Assembly (NCBI GenBank): GCA_902780695.1
Contig: CACZGM010000026.1
Span: 1-64,000, forward strand
DNA: 64,000 bases
Reading direction: 5' to 3'
Source: an uncultured Ruminococcus sp.
GTDB taxonomy: Bacteria > Bacillota > Clostridia > Oscillospirales > Ruminococcaceae
This document shows, piece by piece, positions 16,503-25,647 of the stretch. The notes below the pieces were generated by a model. The model had not been told where the DNA came from. It saw only the letters and a program-made list of their open reading frames with translations, and did not search any database. The stretch's first letter is position 1. Each line of letters starts with the position of its first letter. The translations under genes were made by a program, and so were the position numbers.

Positions 16503-17894
16503 TCATGCGCTCATTTTCTGCCCGAAATTACGGGCGTATAGAGAGAATATCTGTATAAGATAATGATGCTTCAGCACAAACGAGCATTGAGGTGCCGAAG
16601 TCTTGAACACCACAACTTCCTTGTACGAGATGTATATACGGACATCGCCGCAGTCGAAGACCTCATATTCTCTCTGCGGCTCAAACGTTCCCCGCTCGAA
16701 CCTCACAAGCGGTTTTATGCTGTGTGTGAGCTTATCGTAGGAACGCCGGATATGCCCGATATACTCGCCGTCGGAGCTGTAGCGGTAAACACAATCGCGT
16801 TCCATGCCGACGGTACAGAAGCCGTCAATGCAATCGTTCGCGCTGATGAACACCGTGTGGCAGAATCGGCTGCCGCTCGTGTCGGGGCGGTAATACGATT
16901 CTATAAGTCCTGTCATATACAGCGGGAGCCAGCTGCGCAGCGCGAAAAGCATCTCGGACGGGTCGCGGTCGATGTTGTGTATTATCTTTATCCTGACACC
17001 GTTTTTCAGGCATTCCCGCATGAGCGACTGCCATTTCGGGATAAATCGCGCCTGCTGCATCCACTCCATGCTCTGGTCGGAGTAGAGAAGCAGCTCCGAA
17101 CCCGGCTTTTTGGCCGCGTTCCCGAGAAAACGGATGACCGCACGCTGTAACCCGCCCGTTCCGGTATAGAACACCGTTTTTTCTGACAGGATATCGGCTT
17201 TTGCCACGGTATTAAACTCCGGCAGCGATACGGGAGCCGGCGGAGGTGCCGCGATCTGTCTGATGATGCTCGCGGCGGCTTTTGTACCGGCATCGTCATT
17301 CTTTCCTATCAGCCAGTCTCTTATCATGAGCGACGCACTTTCATCAGAGAGGTCGCTTTCCGGCACGCCGAGCAGTTCCGCAACGGAACCGAGATCGCCG
17401 GTATTCTGCGCGTGTCTGTACAGGAATTCGCAGATGCTCACCAGATATTTCGACCTGCGCGTCGGTATCTTTCCTCCGCTGCAATATGTATCGAGCAGCG
17501 TGGTCGCGGTGCCGATGCCCGCGCATATCTCGGAAACACTCACGCCGACTGTGCTTATGAGATCGTTGAGCCTTTGAGTGAACTTCTCGGTATGGGCATC
17601 GAGAACGAGCACATCTTCATAAAGCCAGTCGAGCAGAGCTTTTCTGATATTCTTCCCGCCGATCGTCGGAGAGCAGCCTATCGTTTCGCACAGGACATCT
17701 GTCTTCCCGTTCGCCTCGCAGTAGCCGTAGATCCCGTATCCGAGCTTATGCGCGGTCGAGCTTTGCCTCGCGGGTACGCGGCTTCCGTTGGTGAGCTTTC
17801 CGATATTCGGAGCCGCCATTCCCGCATACTCCGATATCTTCACGTTTGTTCCGCCGACCGCTTTTATCACAGTTTTAAGCCTGTCTTTAAGCAT
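16503..17894 (-). CDS. putative regulator with HTH-like segments
   Basis: 463 residues. The N-terminus (LKTVIKAVGGTNVKISEYAGMAAPNIGKLTNGSRVP) looks like a helix-turn-helix; a second similar unit (STVGVSVSEICAGIGTATTLLDTYCSGGKIP) follows near 115. The C-terminal half (from about 235) holds FYTGTGGLQRAVIRFL and GVRIKIIHNIDRDPSEM, faintly like phospholipase-D-type domains, but a catalytic HKD motif was not seen. It may control the adjacent surface genes, since it lies directly upstream of them on the same strand. The function is inference. GGGGAGGTAATA precedes the ATG. Confidence 0.55.
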   Translation of the reverse strand: MLKDRLKTVIKAVGGTNVKISEYAGMAAPNIGKLTNGSRVPARQSSTAHKLGYGIYGYCEANGKTDVLCETIGCSPTIGGKNIRKALLDWLYEDVLVLDAHTEKFTQRLNDLISTVGVSVSEICAGIGTATTLLDTYCSGGKIPTRRSKYLVSICEFLYRHAQNTGDLGSVAELLGVPESDLSDESASLMIRDWLIGKNDDAGTKAAASIIRQIAAPPPAPVSLPEFNTVAKADILSEKTVFYTGTGGLQRAVIRFLGNAAKKPGSELLLYSDQSMEWMQQARFIPKWQSLMRECLKNGVRIKIIHNIDRDPSEMLFALRSWLPLYMTGLIESYYRPDTSGSRFCHTVFISANDCIDGFCTVGMERDCVYRYSSDGEYIGHIRRSYDKLTHSIKPLVRFERGTFEPQREYEVFDCGDVRIYISYKEVVVFKTSAPQCSFVLKHHYLIQIFSLYARNFGQKMSA

Positions 17895-17923
17895 TATTAC
17901 CTCCCCTTTTAGCCTTTTTATTC

Positions 17924-17952
17924 ATTATAGCACATTCAACAAGAAATATCAA
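17924..17952 (-). promoter_or_regulatory. promoter of the putative regulator gene
   Basis: TTGATA (17947-17952) and TATAAT (17924-17929) with a 17-bp spacer on the minus strand. The palindrome CCAAAATTTTGG at 17960-17971 lies just upstream and may bind a regulator. Confidence 0.7.
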
Positions 17953-17984
17953 TACTTTTCCAAAATTTTGGGTATTTTATCAAT

Positions 17985-18155
17985 GGAGTTTTTTACAACG
18001 TAACAGCATTTGAAGAGGCTTTACATCTCGAAGCTAAATATGCTCATATTCAGCCCGTAATCCGCACTAATGTGTCGGGTAATGATACGTATCCCGACAC
18101 AGGCTCAGGACTGTCGCAATGTCCTGCATTCTATTTAGCGACCGATACTTGTTAA
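17985..18155 (+). other. coding-like fragment and hairpin, unidentified
   Basis: In the 690-bp gap between two genes a plus-strand frame reads NVTAFEEALHLEAKYAHI, later NDTYPDTGSGLSQCPA, and stops at 18153. It has no start codon with a ribosome site, so it may be a gene remnant. Inside it, TGTGTCGGG and CCCGACACA (18071-18101) form a nine-pair stem. Confidence 0.3.
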
Positions 18156-18226
18156 ATCGTTATTATGTTCACGGTTCGATTCTGCTGTAAAATGTTTTGC
18201 CGTATTGATTTCAGCAATGAAACGTG

Positions 18227-18352
18227 CTATATCTCATTAAGGATATATTCAAAATAATACTTTTCTTTTTCTAATACCTCATGACGATCAATGCAGCTGA
18301 GATATTCAAATCTATCTATGCTGATGATTTTCTCAAATCCACTTATTTTCAT
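18227..18352 (-). CDS. small protein, 41 residues
   Basis: ATG at 18352 with GGGAG seven bases upstream opens a 41-residue frame: MKISGFEKIISIDRFEYLS then CIDRHEVLEKEKYYFEYIL, ending NEI. It is acidic-basic mixed, with no membrane segment. It lies in an otherwise gene-poor stretch after the chemoreceptor terminator. A further 29-residue frame (18415-18504) lies upstream without a ribosome site. No family recognised. Confidence 0.4.
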   Translation of the reverse strand: MKISGFEKIISIDRFEYLSCIDRHEVLEKEKYYFEYILNEI

Positions 18353-18542
18353 TAGATGCTCCCTTATTCACAAGAAACCACAATGGTTCCTATCGAGCCT
18401 TTTCTTTGTTTCATCTAAAGCACAAACCGGCCTATTGAGTCTCCGGCGCCCCCTGTGCTGTCGGTATACTCATCAAAGATCTCTTGATAACTTGTACAAT
18501 ACATGTCTTTAAGATAATAAGAATCTGGTAATAGAAAACAAA

Positions 18543-18570
18543 AAACGAGCAAGTAAGTTCTTGCCCGTTT
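18543..18570 (-). terminator. terminator of the chemoreceptor gene
   Basis: AAACGaGCAAG and CTTGCcCGTTT pair over a short loop, followed on the minus strand by six T. It begins about 20 bp after the stop codon of the chemoreceptor gene. Confidence 0.8.
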
Positions 18571-18588
18571 TTATATTCGCCCAATATG

Positions 18589-20586
18589 TTATCTTCCGAT
18601 ATTGAATCGTGCAACCTGATCTTTGAGAAGCTTCGACTGACCCGAAAGCTCTTCGCAGGAAGCAGCAGTCTGCTGAGCGGTTGCGGAGTTCGTCTGGATG
18701 ACCTGAGATATCTGCTCTATTCCTGCTGTTATCTGACGGATAGACTGGGTCTGGTTAGCGCTCGCGTCAGCTATAGCGGTTATAAGCTCGGCAGTCTTCG
18801 TGGACATCTCCTTGACCTCTTTCATGGACTCTGCGGTAGCCAATGCTATCTTCGAGCCCTTTCCGACAGCAGTGATAGAAGCGTTGATAAGTGCTGTCGT
18901 GCTGCTTGCCGCCTCTGCCGATTTGCTTGCGAGGTTTCTTACTTCGTCCGCAACGACCGCAAACCCCTTGCCGGCGTCTCCTGCTCTTGCAGCTTCAACA
19001 GCAGCATTGAGTGCAAGTATGTTAGTCTGGAATGCTATATCCTCGATAGTCTTGATTATCTTTTCGATCTGATCGGAGGTCTCACTGATCTCGTCCATAG
19101 CACTTACCATGCTCTTGATCTCTTCATCCTGACGGTTGACCTTATCCTGTGTCTGGTCAGAAAGTTCTCCTGCCTGTGCGGCATTCCGGGCAGTCTGTTC
19201 GATCTGAGTCGAAACCTCGGAAATTGTAGCCGAAATCTCTTCTATAGCGGAAGCCTGTCTTGTTGTTCCGTCCGCAAGCGCCTGTGAGCCTTCAGCCATC
19301 TGTGTCGAGCCCAAAAGCACCTGAGCGCTCTCGTCGTCAATATTCGACATTATTTCTCCAAGCTCTTTAATAATATGGTTCATCGACCTCTTGATCTCTT
19401 CAAAATCACCGTTATACTCAACTGCGGGAGCTACTGTAAGATCACCCTTTGATACAGCGGTAAGTACAACTGAAATATCATCGACATAAGTACGCATTGC
19501 GTTTATGCATCTTGAGAATGCCTTGCAGAGTTTTCCAATCTCATCATCCGAGTCATATTCAAGCTTTGCCGAGAGGTCACCTTTCGCAATAAGCTCAGCA
19601 GTTTCAGCAAGCTTCCCGAGCGGTTTCAACTGACGGGTCATTACAAAGAATACAATACCTGTGCCAACAACAAAGAATACAACGAACAGAACGAGGAATA
19701 CTAAACCGAGATCTGTAAGAGTTCCCTCTATATCGCCTTTCGGGATTATGTATCCGACATACCAGCCTGCATTTTCAAGCTTTTTGAATGTAAAATACTT
19801 GTCCGCACCGTCATAATCCTTGTAAACGTCCATGCCAACATCGTTACCGAGAGACGAGATGACTTTCGAATAATCTCCCGAAGCTTCCTTGTATGATGTA
19901 GTTTTGCCTTCTGCGGTCGGAAGATAAGCGTCGTTTGTATGAACAAGGAAATTTCCTTCGCTGTCTATAAGTACAGGATAGCCGTGTTCGGTAAGCTTCA
20001 TGCTGCTTGCGAGATTTATCAGTACATCGAGCTTGAAATCACAGCCAAAAACTCCCACAAACTTACCGTCTGTTCTTATGGGAGAAGCAGCGGTAAATAT
20101 GATACCGCCTGTGGACGCATCAACATAGGGTGTTGAGAAGATCGTCTTGTTCTGTGATTTTGCTGAAGTGTACCAGCCGCGGACAGTGGGGTCAAATCCC
20201 TCGGGAAGATCTGCGGCATCATAAACCGCCATAAATATCGTCTTGTCTTCGTAGGTGGTATAACAGTCGAGCAGCTCGCTGTTGATCGGCGCAACAGTCT
20301 TGACGAACTCGACATCGTGAGAATGATCCGGATACATTTTGTTTACTGTTCCAGCGGAATTAGCTTCAGCCGATGTGAAAACCGACTGTTCACCGAGCCA
20401 TGCGTCCATTCTCTCGGCATTTGCAAGAAGCGCCTGCTCTGTTTCTACCGTGAGCGTATCCTTGACCTTATTATAAGACACAAGGTAACCTATCAGCGAA
20501 ACGCATAACAGCATTACAGATGTTACCACACTAACGGTGATAAGAACCGACTTTTTTAATCCGAGCGATCTTGATTTTCCGTTCAT
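18589..20586 (-). CDS. methyl-accepting chemotaxis protein with dCache sensor
   Basis: About 665 residues: a first membrane helix ([24 protein letters not shown]), an extracellular double-Cache-like sensor (with [20 protein letters not shown] and [11 protein letters not shown]), a second helix ([23 protein letters not shown]), a HAMP domain ([21 protein letters not shown]) and a long coiled-coil signalling domain with the hairpin tip [20 protein letters not shown]. Senses an unknown small molecule and signals to CheA/CheW. ATG 20586 has GGAG upstream; the longer frame from 20634 lacks one. Confidence 0.92.
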   Translation of the reverse strand: MNGKSRSLGLKKSVLITVSVVTSVMLLCVSLIGYLVSYNKVKDTLTVETEQALLANAERMDAWLGEQSVFTSAEANSAGTVNKMYPDHSHDVEFVKTVAPINSELLDCYTTYEDKTIFMAVYDAADLPEGFDPTVRGWYTSAKSQNKTIFSTPYVDASTGGIIFTAASPIRTDGKFVGVFGCDFKLDVLINLASSMKLTEHGYPVLIDSEGNFLVHTNDAYLPTAEGKTTSYKEASGDYSKVISSLGNDVGMDVYKDYDGADKYFTFKKLENAGWYVGYIIPKGDIEGTLTDLGLVFLVLFVVFFVVGTGIVFFVMTRQLKPLGKLAETAELIAKGDLSAKLEYDSDDEIGKLCKAFSRCINAMRTYVDDISVVLTAVSKGDLTVAPAVEYNGDFEEIKRSMNHIIKELGEIMSNIDDESAQVLLGSTQMAEGSQALADGTTRQASAIEEISATISEVSTQIEQTARNAAQAGELSDQTQDKVNRQDEEIKSMVSAMDEISETSDQIEKIIKTIEDIAFQTNILALNAAVEAARAGDAGKGFAVVADEVRNLASKSAEAASSTTALINASITAVGKGSKIALATAESMKEVKEMSTKTAELITAIADASANQTQSIRQITAGIEQISQVIQTNSATAQQTAASCEELSGQSKLLKDQVARFNIGR

Positions 20587-20711
20587 TTTTCTTTTTCTCC
20601 AGATATAAAATGATTTTCTGACCGTAAAAACCAATATTTCACAGTCATATACAATTTTGCACTATAATTTTACACCAATTTACATTATTTGTCAACAATA
20701 AATATAATAAT

Positions 20712-20960
20712 TTACGGCTTTTCACCAAATTTACAGCATTTATTCGTATCATCACCGATTCTCTGCCTTTCGACAAGCTCCGCAAAACAGCCGTTTCTTG
20801 CAATAAGTTCGTCATAGGTACCGTCCTCGACTATCTTTCCGTTATCGAGCACGAGTATCCTGTCACAGTTCTTTATCGTCGATAGTCTGTGAGCTATGAC
20901 TATTCTTGTGCATTTCAACCCGTCGAGAGCTTCCGACACGATCTTCTGTGTCTTATTATT
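20712..20960 (-). pseudogene. remnant of a bacteriocin-type (NHLP-like) ABC exporter, ATPase C-terminus
   Basis: About 80 residues from a spot matching the end of an ABC ATPase: [18 protein letters not shown], then [20 protein letters not shown] (H-loop) and [13 protein letters not shown]. This wording is typical of NHLP/NHLM bacteriocin export ATPases. Walker A, signature motif and the membrane and peptidase parts are absent, and the fragment abuts an acetyltransferase remnant in a fused frame. Clearly a relic of a lost export system. Confidence 0.7.
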
Positions 20961-21395
20961 TGTTCATTTTTCATTCTCTCTATTGCATATACGGATATTT
21001 CAACGCCGTCATCGTCTGTATATTTTTCGACAAGGTTCATTCCTATAGACTCTGCTGTTTTCGCGGAAGGAATATTCTCGGTCCTCATATACGAGTATAC
21101 TATTCTGAATGACGTATGTGAAAACGCCCGGTCTCTTACTGCGGAAGCCGCTTCTTTAGCATATCCGCAGCGCTGCTTGTCGGCTCTTATGTGGTATCCG
21201 ATCTCGGGTCGGATAAATCCATTGATGTTCTGCATTGTAAGTCCGCAGTCGCCTATCATTTCTCCTGTATATTTCAGACATACTGCCCACAGACCGAATC
21301 CGAGCACGCGATAACGCTCGATATTGGTTTCTATCCACTTACGAATCCGGGCTTCATCGAATGTATATCTTCAACCTGCATCTGTCTTATCATTT
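20915..21395 (-). pseudogene. GNAT acetyltransferase remnant
   Basis: The frame reads a RimJ-type GNAT core: IRKWIETNIERYRVLGFGLW, GEMIGDCGLTMQNING, PEIGYHIRADKQRCGYAKEA, then a C-terminal strand region. In-frame stops remove the first 40-50 residues, and the C-terminus runs into the ABC exporter remnant ([14 protein letters not shown]). It is likely decayed; residual expression from an internal ATG at 21307 would give 130 residues. Confidence 0.6.
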
Positions 21396-21422
21396 CATAT
21401 CTCACCCTAATTTAACTAAATT

Positions 21423-21573
21423 TTTTCTATTGAATGTGATCTGGTTCCGGGCATCCTTTCAAAGTCGCATAGTCAATAGGCGTTGTGAGACCTTCTACCT
21501 TTTCATAGTACAGCTTTTCGCTGTCCTGCTCGGTATTGACACGAGCAAGACCACGACCTGTTTCACCGGATAA
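21423..21573 (-). pseudogene. unidentified coding-like fragment
   Basis: Directly after the stop of the acetyltransferase at 21577, in the same frame, about 50 codons read GETGRGLARVNTEQDSEKLY, then YEKVEGLTTPIDYATLKGCP, and end before 21423. No start codon or ribosome site. It looks like the tail of a lost gene. Confidence 0.3.
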
Positions 21574-21576
21574 GAC

Positions 21577-22536
21577 TCATATCAGAGAAGCTCTCTGCAT
21601 GATCCGCTCATCTATCCTGCGCACAACACTGTTGGTATAGGCATGAAAATGCTTTAGCCAGAACCCGCTGCCCGACGGATTGATGCTTTCAAAATCCACG
21701 CCAAATCCGGTATATCCCTCAGTTTTCAAGGTGCTTATAACAAAATTCAACAAGTTCTGATATACTCTCTTGCCCCTGTGCTCTGGAATACAATATGCCC
21801 CCGTAATATGACGATAAAGATTCCCGGACGCAACGAATGTTTCGCCCTCTTCTGACACTTTCATATATGCGCATAATTCTCCGCCTGTTTTCACTGCAAA
21901 GTAACGTACCTTATTTCTTTCCGAAGAATCCAGAAACTCTTCCTGTGAATCAGCTTTCCGATTCACAAAAAATGGGCTGGAGCAGTAATGCTCATTAAGT
22001 GCCAGATGCAGCGGATAAACATACGCATAATCTTCCTTGGACAATTCCAAAAACTCATATCCGCTGCATAAAGCGCAGTCCATTGTTTCCATCGGACGAA
22101 TGGCATCTATGCACCTCATGCCAAATCCATACCGAAATAGCTGCTGTTTTGCTTCCTCATCATGTTCATATAAACAAATGGCATGTGACATTGCTCCGGC
22201 TTTTACCCACTTTTTTGCAGCTGCCTGATACAAGGCTGCATATATCCTGCCGTGATTTTCCATAACTGCACCATTTGCACCCATTGGTGAAAAAACTCCT
22301 CTTACATCAGTGGAACGAAAAGCATTCTCAAATGGTTCCACACTGCAAAGAAATCCGACCATTTTTCCGCCTTCAAATGCTGCAACACCGAATTCGTTTC
22401 CGGATAATTGTTTCAGTATCGGAATGTCTGATATTTCCGGAAGCTCCTGTGTAAATGCTCTCTCATGATTATATGCGGCAAGGGCAATTTCCGCTGCTTC
22501 ATCTGTATATTTCGGTTCAAAGTCTCTGATTATCAT
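21577..22536 (-). CDS. GNAT family N-acetyltransferase, two-domain
   Basis: 319 residues. The N-terminal half contains FGVAAFEGGKMVGFLCSV and the second half contains ASGNLYRHITGAYCIPEHRG followed by KRVYQNLLNFVIS, the acetyl-CoA-binding region, then GVDFESINPSGSGFWLKHF. This is the arrangement of large two-domain GNAT proteins. The frame is complete. TAA of an upstream fragment directly abuts the ATG. The acceptor substrate is unknown. It is the one intact gene in a decayed zone. Confidence 0.82.
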   Translation of the reverse strand: MIIRDFEPKYTDEAAEIALAAYNHERAFTQELPEISDIPILKQLSGNEFGVAAFEGGKMVGFLCSVEPFENAFRSTDVRGVFSPMGANGAVMENHGRIYAALYQAAAKKWVKAGAMSHAICLYEHDEEAKQQLFRYGFGMRCIDAIRPMETMDCALCSGYEFLELSKEDYAYVYPLHLALNEHYCSSPFFVNRKADSQEEFLDSSERNKVRYFAVKTGGELCAYMKVSEEGETFVASGNLYRHITGAYCIPEHRGKRVYQNLLNFVISTLKTEGYTGFGVDFESINPSGSGFWLKHFHAYTNSVVRRIDERIMQRASLI

Positions 22537-22697
22537 TTATTTCTTTTCTCCAGATCTTGATTTTTCGTAATTATAGGGAATACTCGTTCCTACAACAACA
22601 CCTTCTGTTTTTTCTGTTATCAGCCGGTCGTCCATGTTTCCCTTATGATCGAAAGCAAGCGTGGTTTTTTCTTCGACATTTTCAAATTCCACTAATC
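22537..22697 (-). pseudogene. short coding-like fragment upstream of the acetyltransferase
   Basis: About 53 codons read VEFENVEEKTTLAFDHKGN, then RLITEKTEGVVVGTSIPYNY, ending with a TAA that touches the acetyltransferase ATG. No good start. Probably a relic; it may supply coupling for the next gene. Confidence 0.3.
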
Positions 22698-22772
22698 AGT
22701 ACGTTTTAAGTTTCATCGTTTCTTAAATAACCGCTCATTTTTACACAGCCGGACCGGAATTGCTGCGACATA

Positions 22773-23216
22773 TCAGAATTTGATTGTATCAACTATTTCA
22801 AATCCCGTATTTTTATACAGACAAATTGCTCTTTTATTCCAGACTGCAACGTGCAGAACTATCGGTTCGGTTTTAATATGTTCCAATGCCCAGAGAAGTA
22901 TTTGTCTGCCATATCCAAGTCCCTGATATTCACGTTTTACGACCAGATCGTCTATCTCATCATTGTTAAGCTTTACGCTTCCGATAATACAGTCTTTGTT
23001 TATCAGGAGATAAACATTATCCATTCCTGATTCAAAAAAAGATTCGTCCTGAATGAAGTCATAAGGCTGAATGTTTAATTCTTCCCGCATTTTATGAAAA
23101 CAATCATTGTACATAAGTTTGTACTCATTCTGATATTCAGCCGAATATCTGACCATTCGGATCGATGATCTTTCTGATACCGGGTGAACATATTCCATTT
23201 TATATACCGATCTCAT
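22773..23216 (-). CDS. GNAT family N-acetyltransferase
   Basis: 147 residues from ATG 23216 (AAGGCGG upstream). The longer frame from 23405 only overlaps the TetR gene in another phase. The core reads MDNVYLLINKDCIIGSVKL, then DDLVVKREYQGLGYGRQILL, the acetyl-CoA loop, and AVWNKRAICLYKNTGFEIVD at the end. It sits 20 bp after the TetR gene and is probably co-transcribed with it, so the repressor may control it. Substrate unknown. Confidence 0.8.
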   Translation of the reverse strand: MRSVYKMEYVHPVSERSSIRMVRYSAEYQNEYKLMYNDCFHKMREELNIQPYDFIQDESFFESGMDNVYLLINKDCIIGSVKLNNDEIDDLVVKREYQGLGYGRQILLWALEHIKTEPIVLHVAVWNKRAICLYKNTGFEIVDTIKF

Positions 23217-23235
23217 AAGCACCGCCTTCTGCCAA

Positions 23236-23850
23236 TCAATGCTTTTTTTCTTTTGCCTGCTCCATCCCGTAAATTCTGACAAAATGCAGGCTGAACGCCT
23301 CGATCTGCGCGAGCGCGGCATCTGTTTTATCCGGCTCTCGGTCACACAGGTGAATAAGCGCGGAGATCGGAGTTGTATATGCGAACGCAAGCATTTCCGG
23401 GTCATCGCGCCGCAGCAGCCCCTTGTTCATCATACCGTCAAAAATATATGTGAACATTTCTTTGAGTCCTGTCAGAAAATGCTTTGTTGCAAGCTCCCGC
23501 GCGCGGTCGTCACGGAATTGCTCTATTGTTAGCAGCTTTCGCGTCATTACTATCTTTTCGTCATGGATAGTAATATCAACCATTTTCATCGTCATTCCGA
23601 CCAGCCCGTCCAGTGTTTCCGGGACAGGCGGCATATTTTCCCGAGACCCGAAACGCTCCGCGTAATACGCGATCATCTTGTCAAGCAGGGCATTCCAAAT
23701 ATTCTCCTTGCTCTCAAAATGCTTGTACAACGAGGACTTCACTAGTCCCAGCGACGCAGTGAGCTCTCGGATATTCGTTCCGTCATAACCATTCTGCGAA
23801 AACATTGCAAGCGCCGCCTCAAGTATTCGTTCTTTTGTGTCTTTCGCCAT
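23236..23850 (-). CDS. TetR/AcrR family transcriptional repressor
   Basis: 204 residues from ATG 23850, preceded by GGGAG. The N-terminal HTH is typical: KERILEAALAMFSQNGYDGT, then NIRELTASLGLVKSSLYKHF. The rest is an all-helical ligand-binding domain. The promoter overlaps a long inverted repeat (23876-23913), so it is likely autoregulated. A GNAT gene follows at 23216. The effector is unknown. Confidence 0.88.
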   Translation of the reverse strand: MAKDTKERILEAALAMFSQNGYDGTNIRELTASLGLVKSSLYKHFESKENIWNALLDKMIAYYAERFGSRENMPPVPETLDGLVGMTMKMVDITIHDEKIVMTRKLLTIEQFRDDRARELATKHFLTGLKEMFTYIFDGMMNKGLLRRDDPEMLAFAYTTPISALIHLCDREPDKTDAALAQIEAFSLHFVRIYGMEQAKEKKH

Positions 23851-23875
23851 ACCGATCTCCCTCATAACAAATCGC

Positions 23876-23913
23876 GACCGTCCGTTCACTTACATTATAG
23901 CGAACGGGCGGTC
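23876..23913. promoter_or_regulatory. TetR operator: inverted repeat across the promoter
   Basis: GACCGTCCGTTC (23876-23887) and GAACGGGCGGTC (23902-23913) are inverted copies with one mismatch in twelve, flanking the -10 box. This is where an autoregulatory TetR dimer or pair of dimers would bind. Confidence 0.75.
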
Positions 23914-23922
23914 ACTTGTCAA
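23894..23922 (-). promoter_or_regulatory. promoter of the TetR gene
   Basis: TTGACA (23917-23922) and TATAAT (23894-23899) with 17 bp between, on the minus strand, embedded in the inverted repeat. Confidence 0.82.
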
Positions 23923-24013
23923 TAGGCTTTAAAGATTTTTCATATTATTTATGCACAAAAGTCGCTGGTTCCTCTTGTGCAAATCGCAGATTATGATCCG
24001 AAACCTCACAAAT

Positions 24014-24203
24014 TGCCCCCAATTTCGGGGGCGAAATTTCCTTTATTATAGAGGGGAGTATAAATCGGATCATCCTATGTGACTTTTCACAAAACCTGCA
24101 GCCACCAATTGGTCATAATGGAGATTTTATTCCATACTATGGAAAAATGCCCCCAATATCAATTGGAATTTATCCTTATATATGAAGAGAAGTATAAATC
24201 CGG
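24014..24203. repeat. two imperfect direct copies of a 55-bp unit in a gene-poor stretch
   Basis: Units at 24014-24068 and 24148-24203 share TGCCCCCAAT at the start and a GTATAAAT-CGG end with similar spacing. The first copy also forms a GCCCCC/GGGGGC hairpin. The stretch 23923-24650 holds no convincing gene; a 77-codon plus-strand frame at 24079 spans one copy and looks non-coding. Confidence 0.4.
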
Positions 24204-24327
24204 CAGTCAATCAACGATAATCATAAAGACAGTGCTGGGACATCAATTACCATTCTCCGCAGATGAAAAAACCTTGACCTGTCAGATCAACATTACCCCG
24301 TATCGCCTATAATCAGACAAACACAAA

Positions 24328-24360
24328 AGCTCCCTATCGTAAAATTTACGACAGGGAGCT
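24328..24360. terminator. strong bidirectional-looking terminator
   Basis: AGCTCCCT and AGGGAGCT enclose a second TCGTAAA/TTTACGA pairing, giving a stem of about 15 pairs with one mismatch. A-rich and T-rich flanks lie on either side. It is about 290 bp past the end of the lipoprotein hydrolase gene. Confidence 0.65.
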
Positions 24361-24650
24361 CTGTTATTACCCGCAGGCTGCCTTAACCATGGTATTTGTT
24401 AAGCATTATGTTCTTATTGTTATCTTCCCGGTAACATTTGATTAACATCTGCTTTATAACTTGTTTTTTTACAAAACTAAAAACATATTATTGTGCATTT
24501 CAACAGACAAGTAATATTGCATAAAACAAGCGCTTTATTATTGCAATACGCACAACGATCTGATGTAATAGTATGCAGCTGTTATTATTTCAGTTCATCG
24601 GTTCGGTGTAATTTCTTGTTTATGTCCATTCCACCATATAATCCGATCAA

Positions 24651-25625
24651 TTATTGTTCTTTCAGAAATCCCATAAGCCTGTCCTGAAAATCATGATAAT
24701 ACGGCTTTTCAATAAATACGACATGAGAACCGCCCTTTATCATTTCAAGCTTTGAGCCTTGCGGGAGCTGATCGGCTGCGGTGTTGACAAGCCCGTAATT
24801 CAGATATGGATCGCAGTCTCCGCAGATAACAAGCGTGGGTGCTTTCAGCTTTGTCAGGTCTATCAGCTTTTGTTCGGACGAAACACAAATGTCGCGGCGT
24901 CCGCCGTTCGGACTTTGCTCACCGTCATAATGCCAGCTGCTCGAACATAGCATTTCTATCACTACCGGATCGGCTATCGAGTAGTCGAAATTTCCGTCGG
25001 CATCACGCTGAAAATCATCTGCGGCGTGCTCCCATGTGTTGTGATGAAACGGCTCTGTGACATCATATTCTCCGATACCGCTAAGTATCGGCGCGTACAG
25101 CACGAGCTTGTTGATGTGCTCGGTATGATCCGCGGCGAAGCGGCTCACCGTCACAGTTCCCCAGCTCCAGCCGAGAATGTCGATCTTGTCCTGTCCCGAT
25201 TCTTTGACAATTTTCTCAACTGCCGCGTTTATATCCTCGGCTGCACATTCGGTATCGGCATAGAATCCGTCCTCAACTGCTTCCGACTGTCCGAAGCCCG
25301 AAATGTCGAGCCGCCACACCGAATAACCCTCACGCGCGAGCTTTCGCACAAGGCTGTAGTCCTCATAGTCAACGTCAAATTCGTGCGAAGAATAAGTCAC
25401 ACCGTGAACAAGAAGAATATTTCTATCCGTCTGTGCAGTAGCGCTTCTGACACAGTCAAGGTGAAGCGATATACCGTTTCGTTCAAGAGGATATTCCTCA
25501 TAGCTGTATGACGCTGCCTGTGTGACGCTCTGTGTCTCTGCTGCGGCAGGCGGCGTTTCCGCTTTGCAGCCGGACACGGAGACCGCCATGATTACCGCCG
25601 CAATTACAGCATATATTTTCTTCAT
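24651..25625 (-). CDS. secreted lipoprotein alpha/beta hydrolase
   Basis: 324 residues with a lipobox (MAVSVSGCK, cysteine near residue 20). The mature part is an alpha/beta hydrolase: NILLVHGVTYSSHEFD near 70 (oxyanion region), nucleophile elbow ILGWSWGTVTVSR near 150, acid in VICGDCDPYLN near 273, and catalytic histidine in KGGSHVVFIE near 301. It is complete. AGGAGAGATCACAAA precedes the ATG. It probably acts on an ester or amide at the cell surface; substrate unknown. Confidence 0.85.
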   Translation of the reverse strand: MKKIYAVIAAVIMAVSVSGCKAETPPAAAETQSVTQAASYSYEEYPLERNGISLHLDCVRSATAQTDRNILLVHGVTYSSHEFDVDYEDYSLVRKLAREGYSVWRLDISGFGQSEAVEDGFYADTECAAEDINAAVEKIVKESGQDKIDILGWSWGTVTVSRFAADHTEHINKLVLYAPILSGIGEYDVTEPFHHNTWEHAADDFQRDADGNFDYSIADPVVIEMLCSSSWHYDGEQSPNGGRRDICVSSEQKLIDLTKLKAPTLVICGDCDPYLNYGLVNTAADQLPQGSKLEMIKGGSHVVFIEKPYYHDFQDRLMGFLKEQ

Positions 25626-25647
25626 TTTGTGATCTCTCCTGTTACCC

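Noticed and set aside
18173..18182. GGTTCGATTC, like the T-loop of a tRNA
   Set aside because: The flanking bases do not form a T stem and no acceptor or anticodon arm can be drawn upstream.
23890..24312. 77-residue plus-strand protein at 24079
   Set aside because: No ribosome site, spans a diverged repeat, and no coding bias is apparent.
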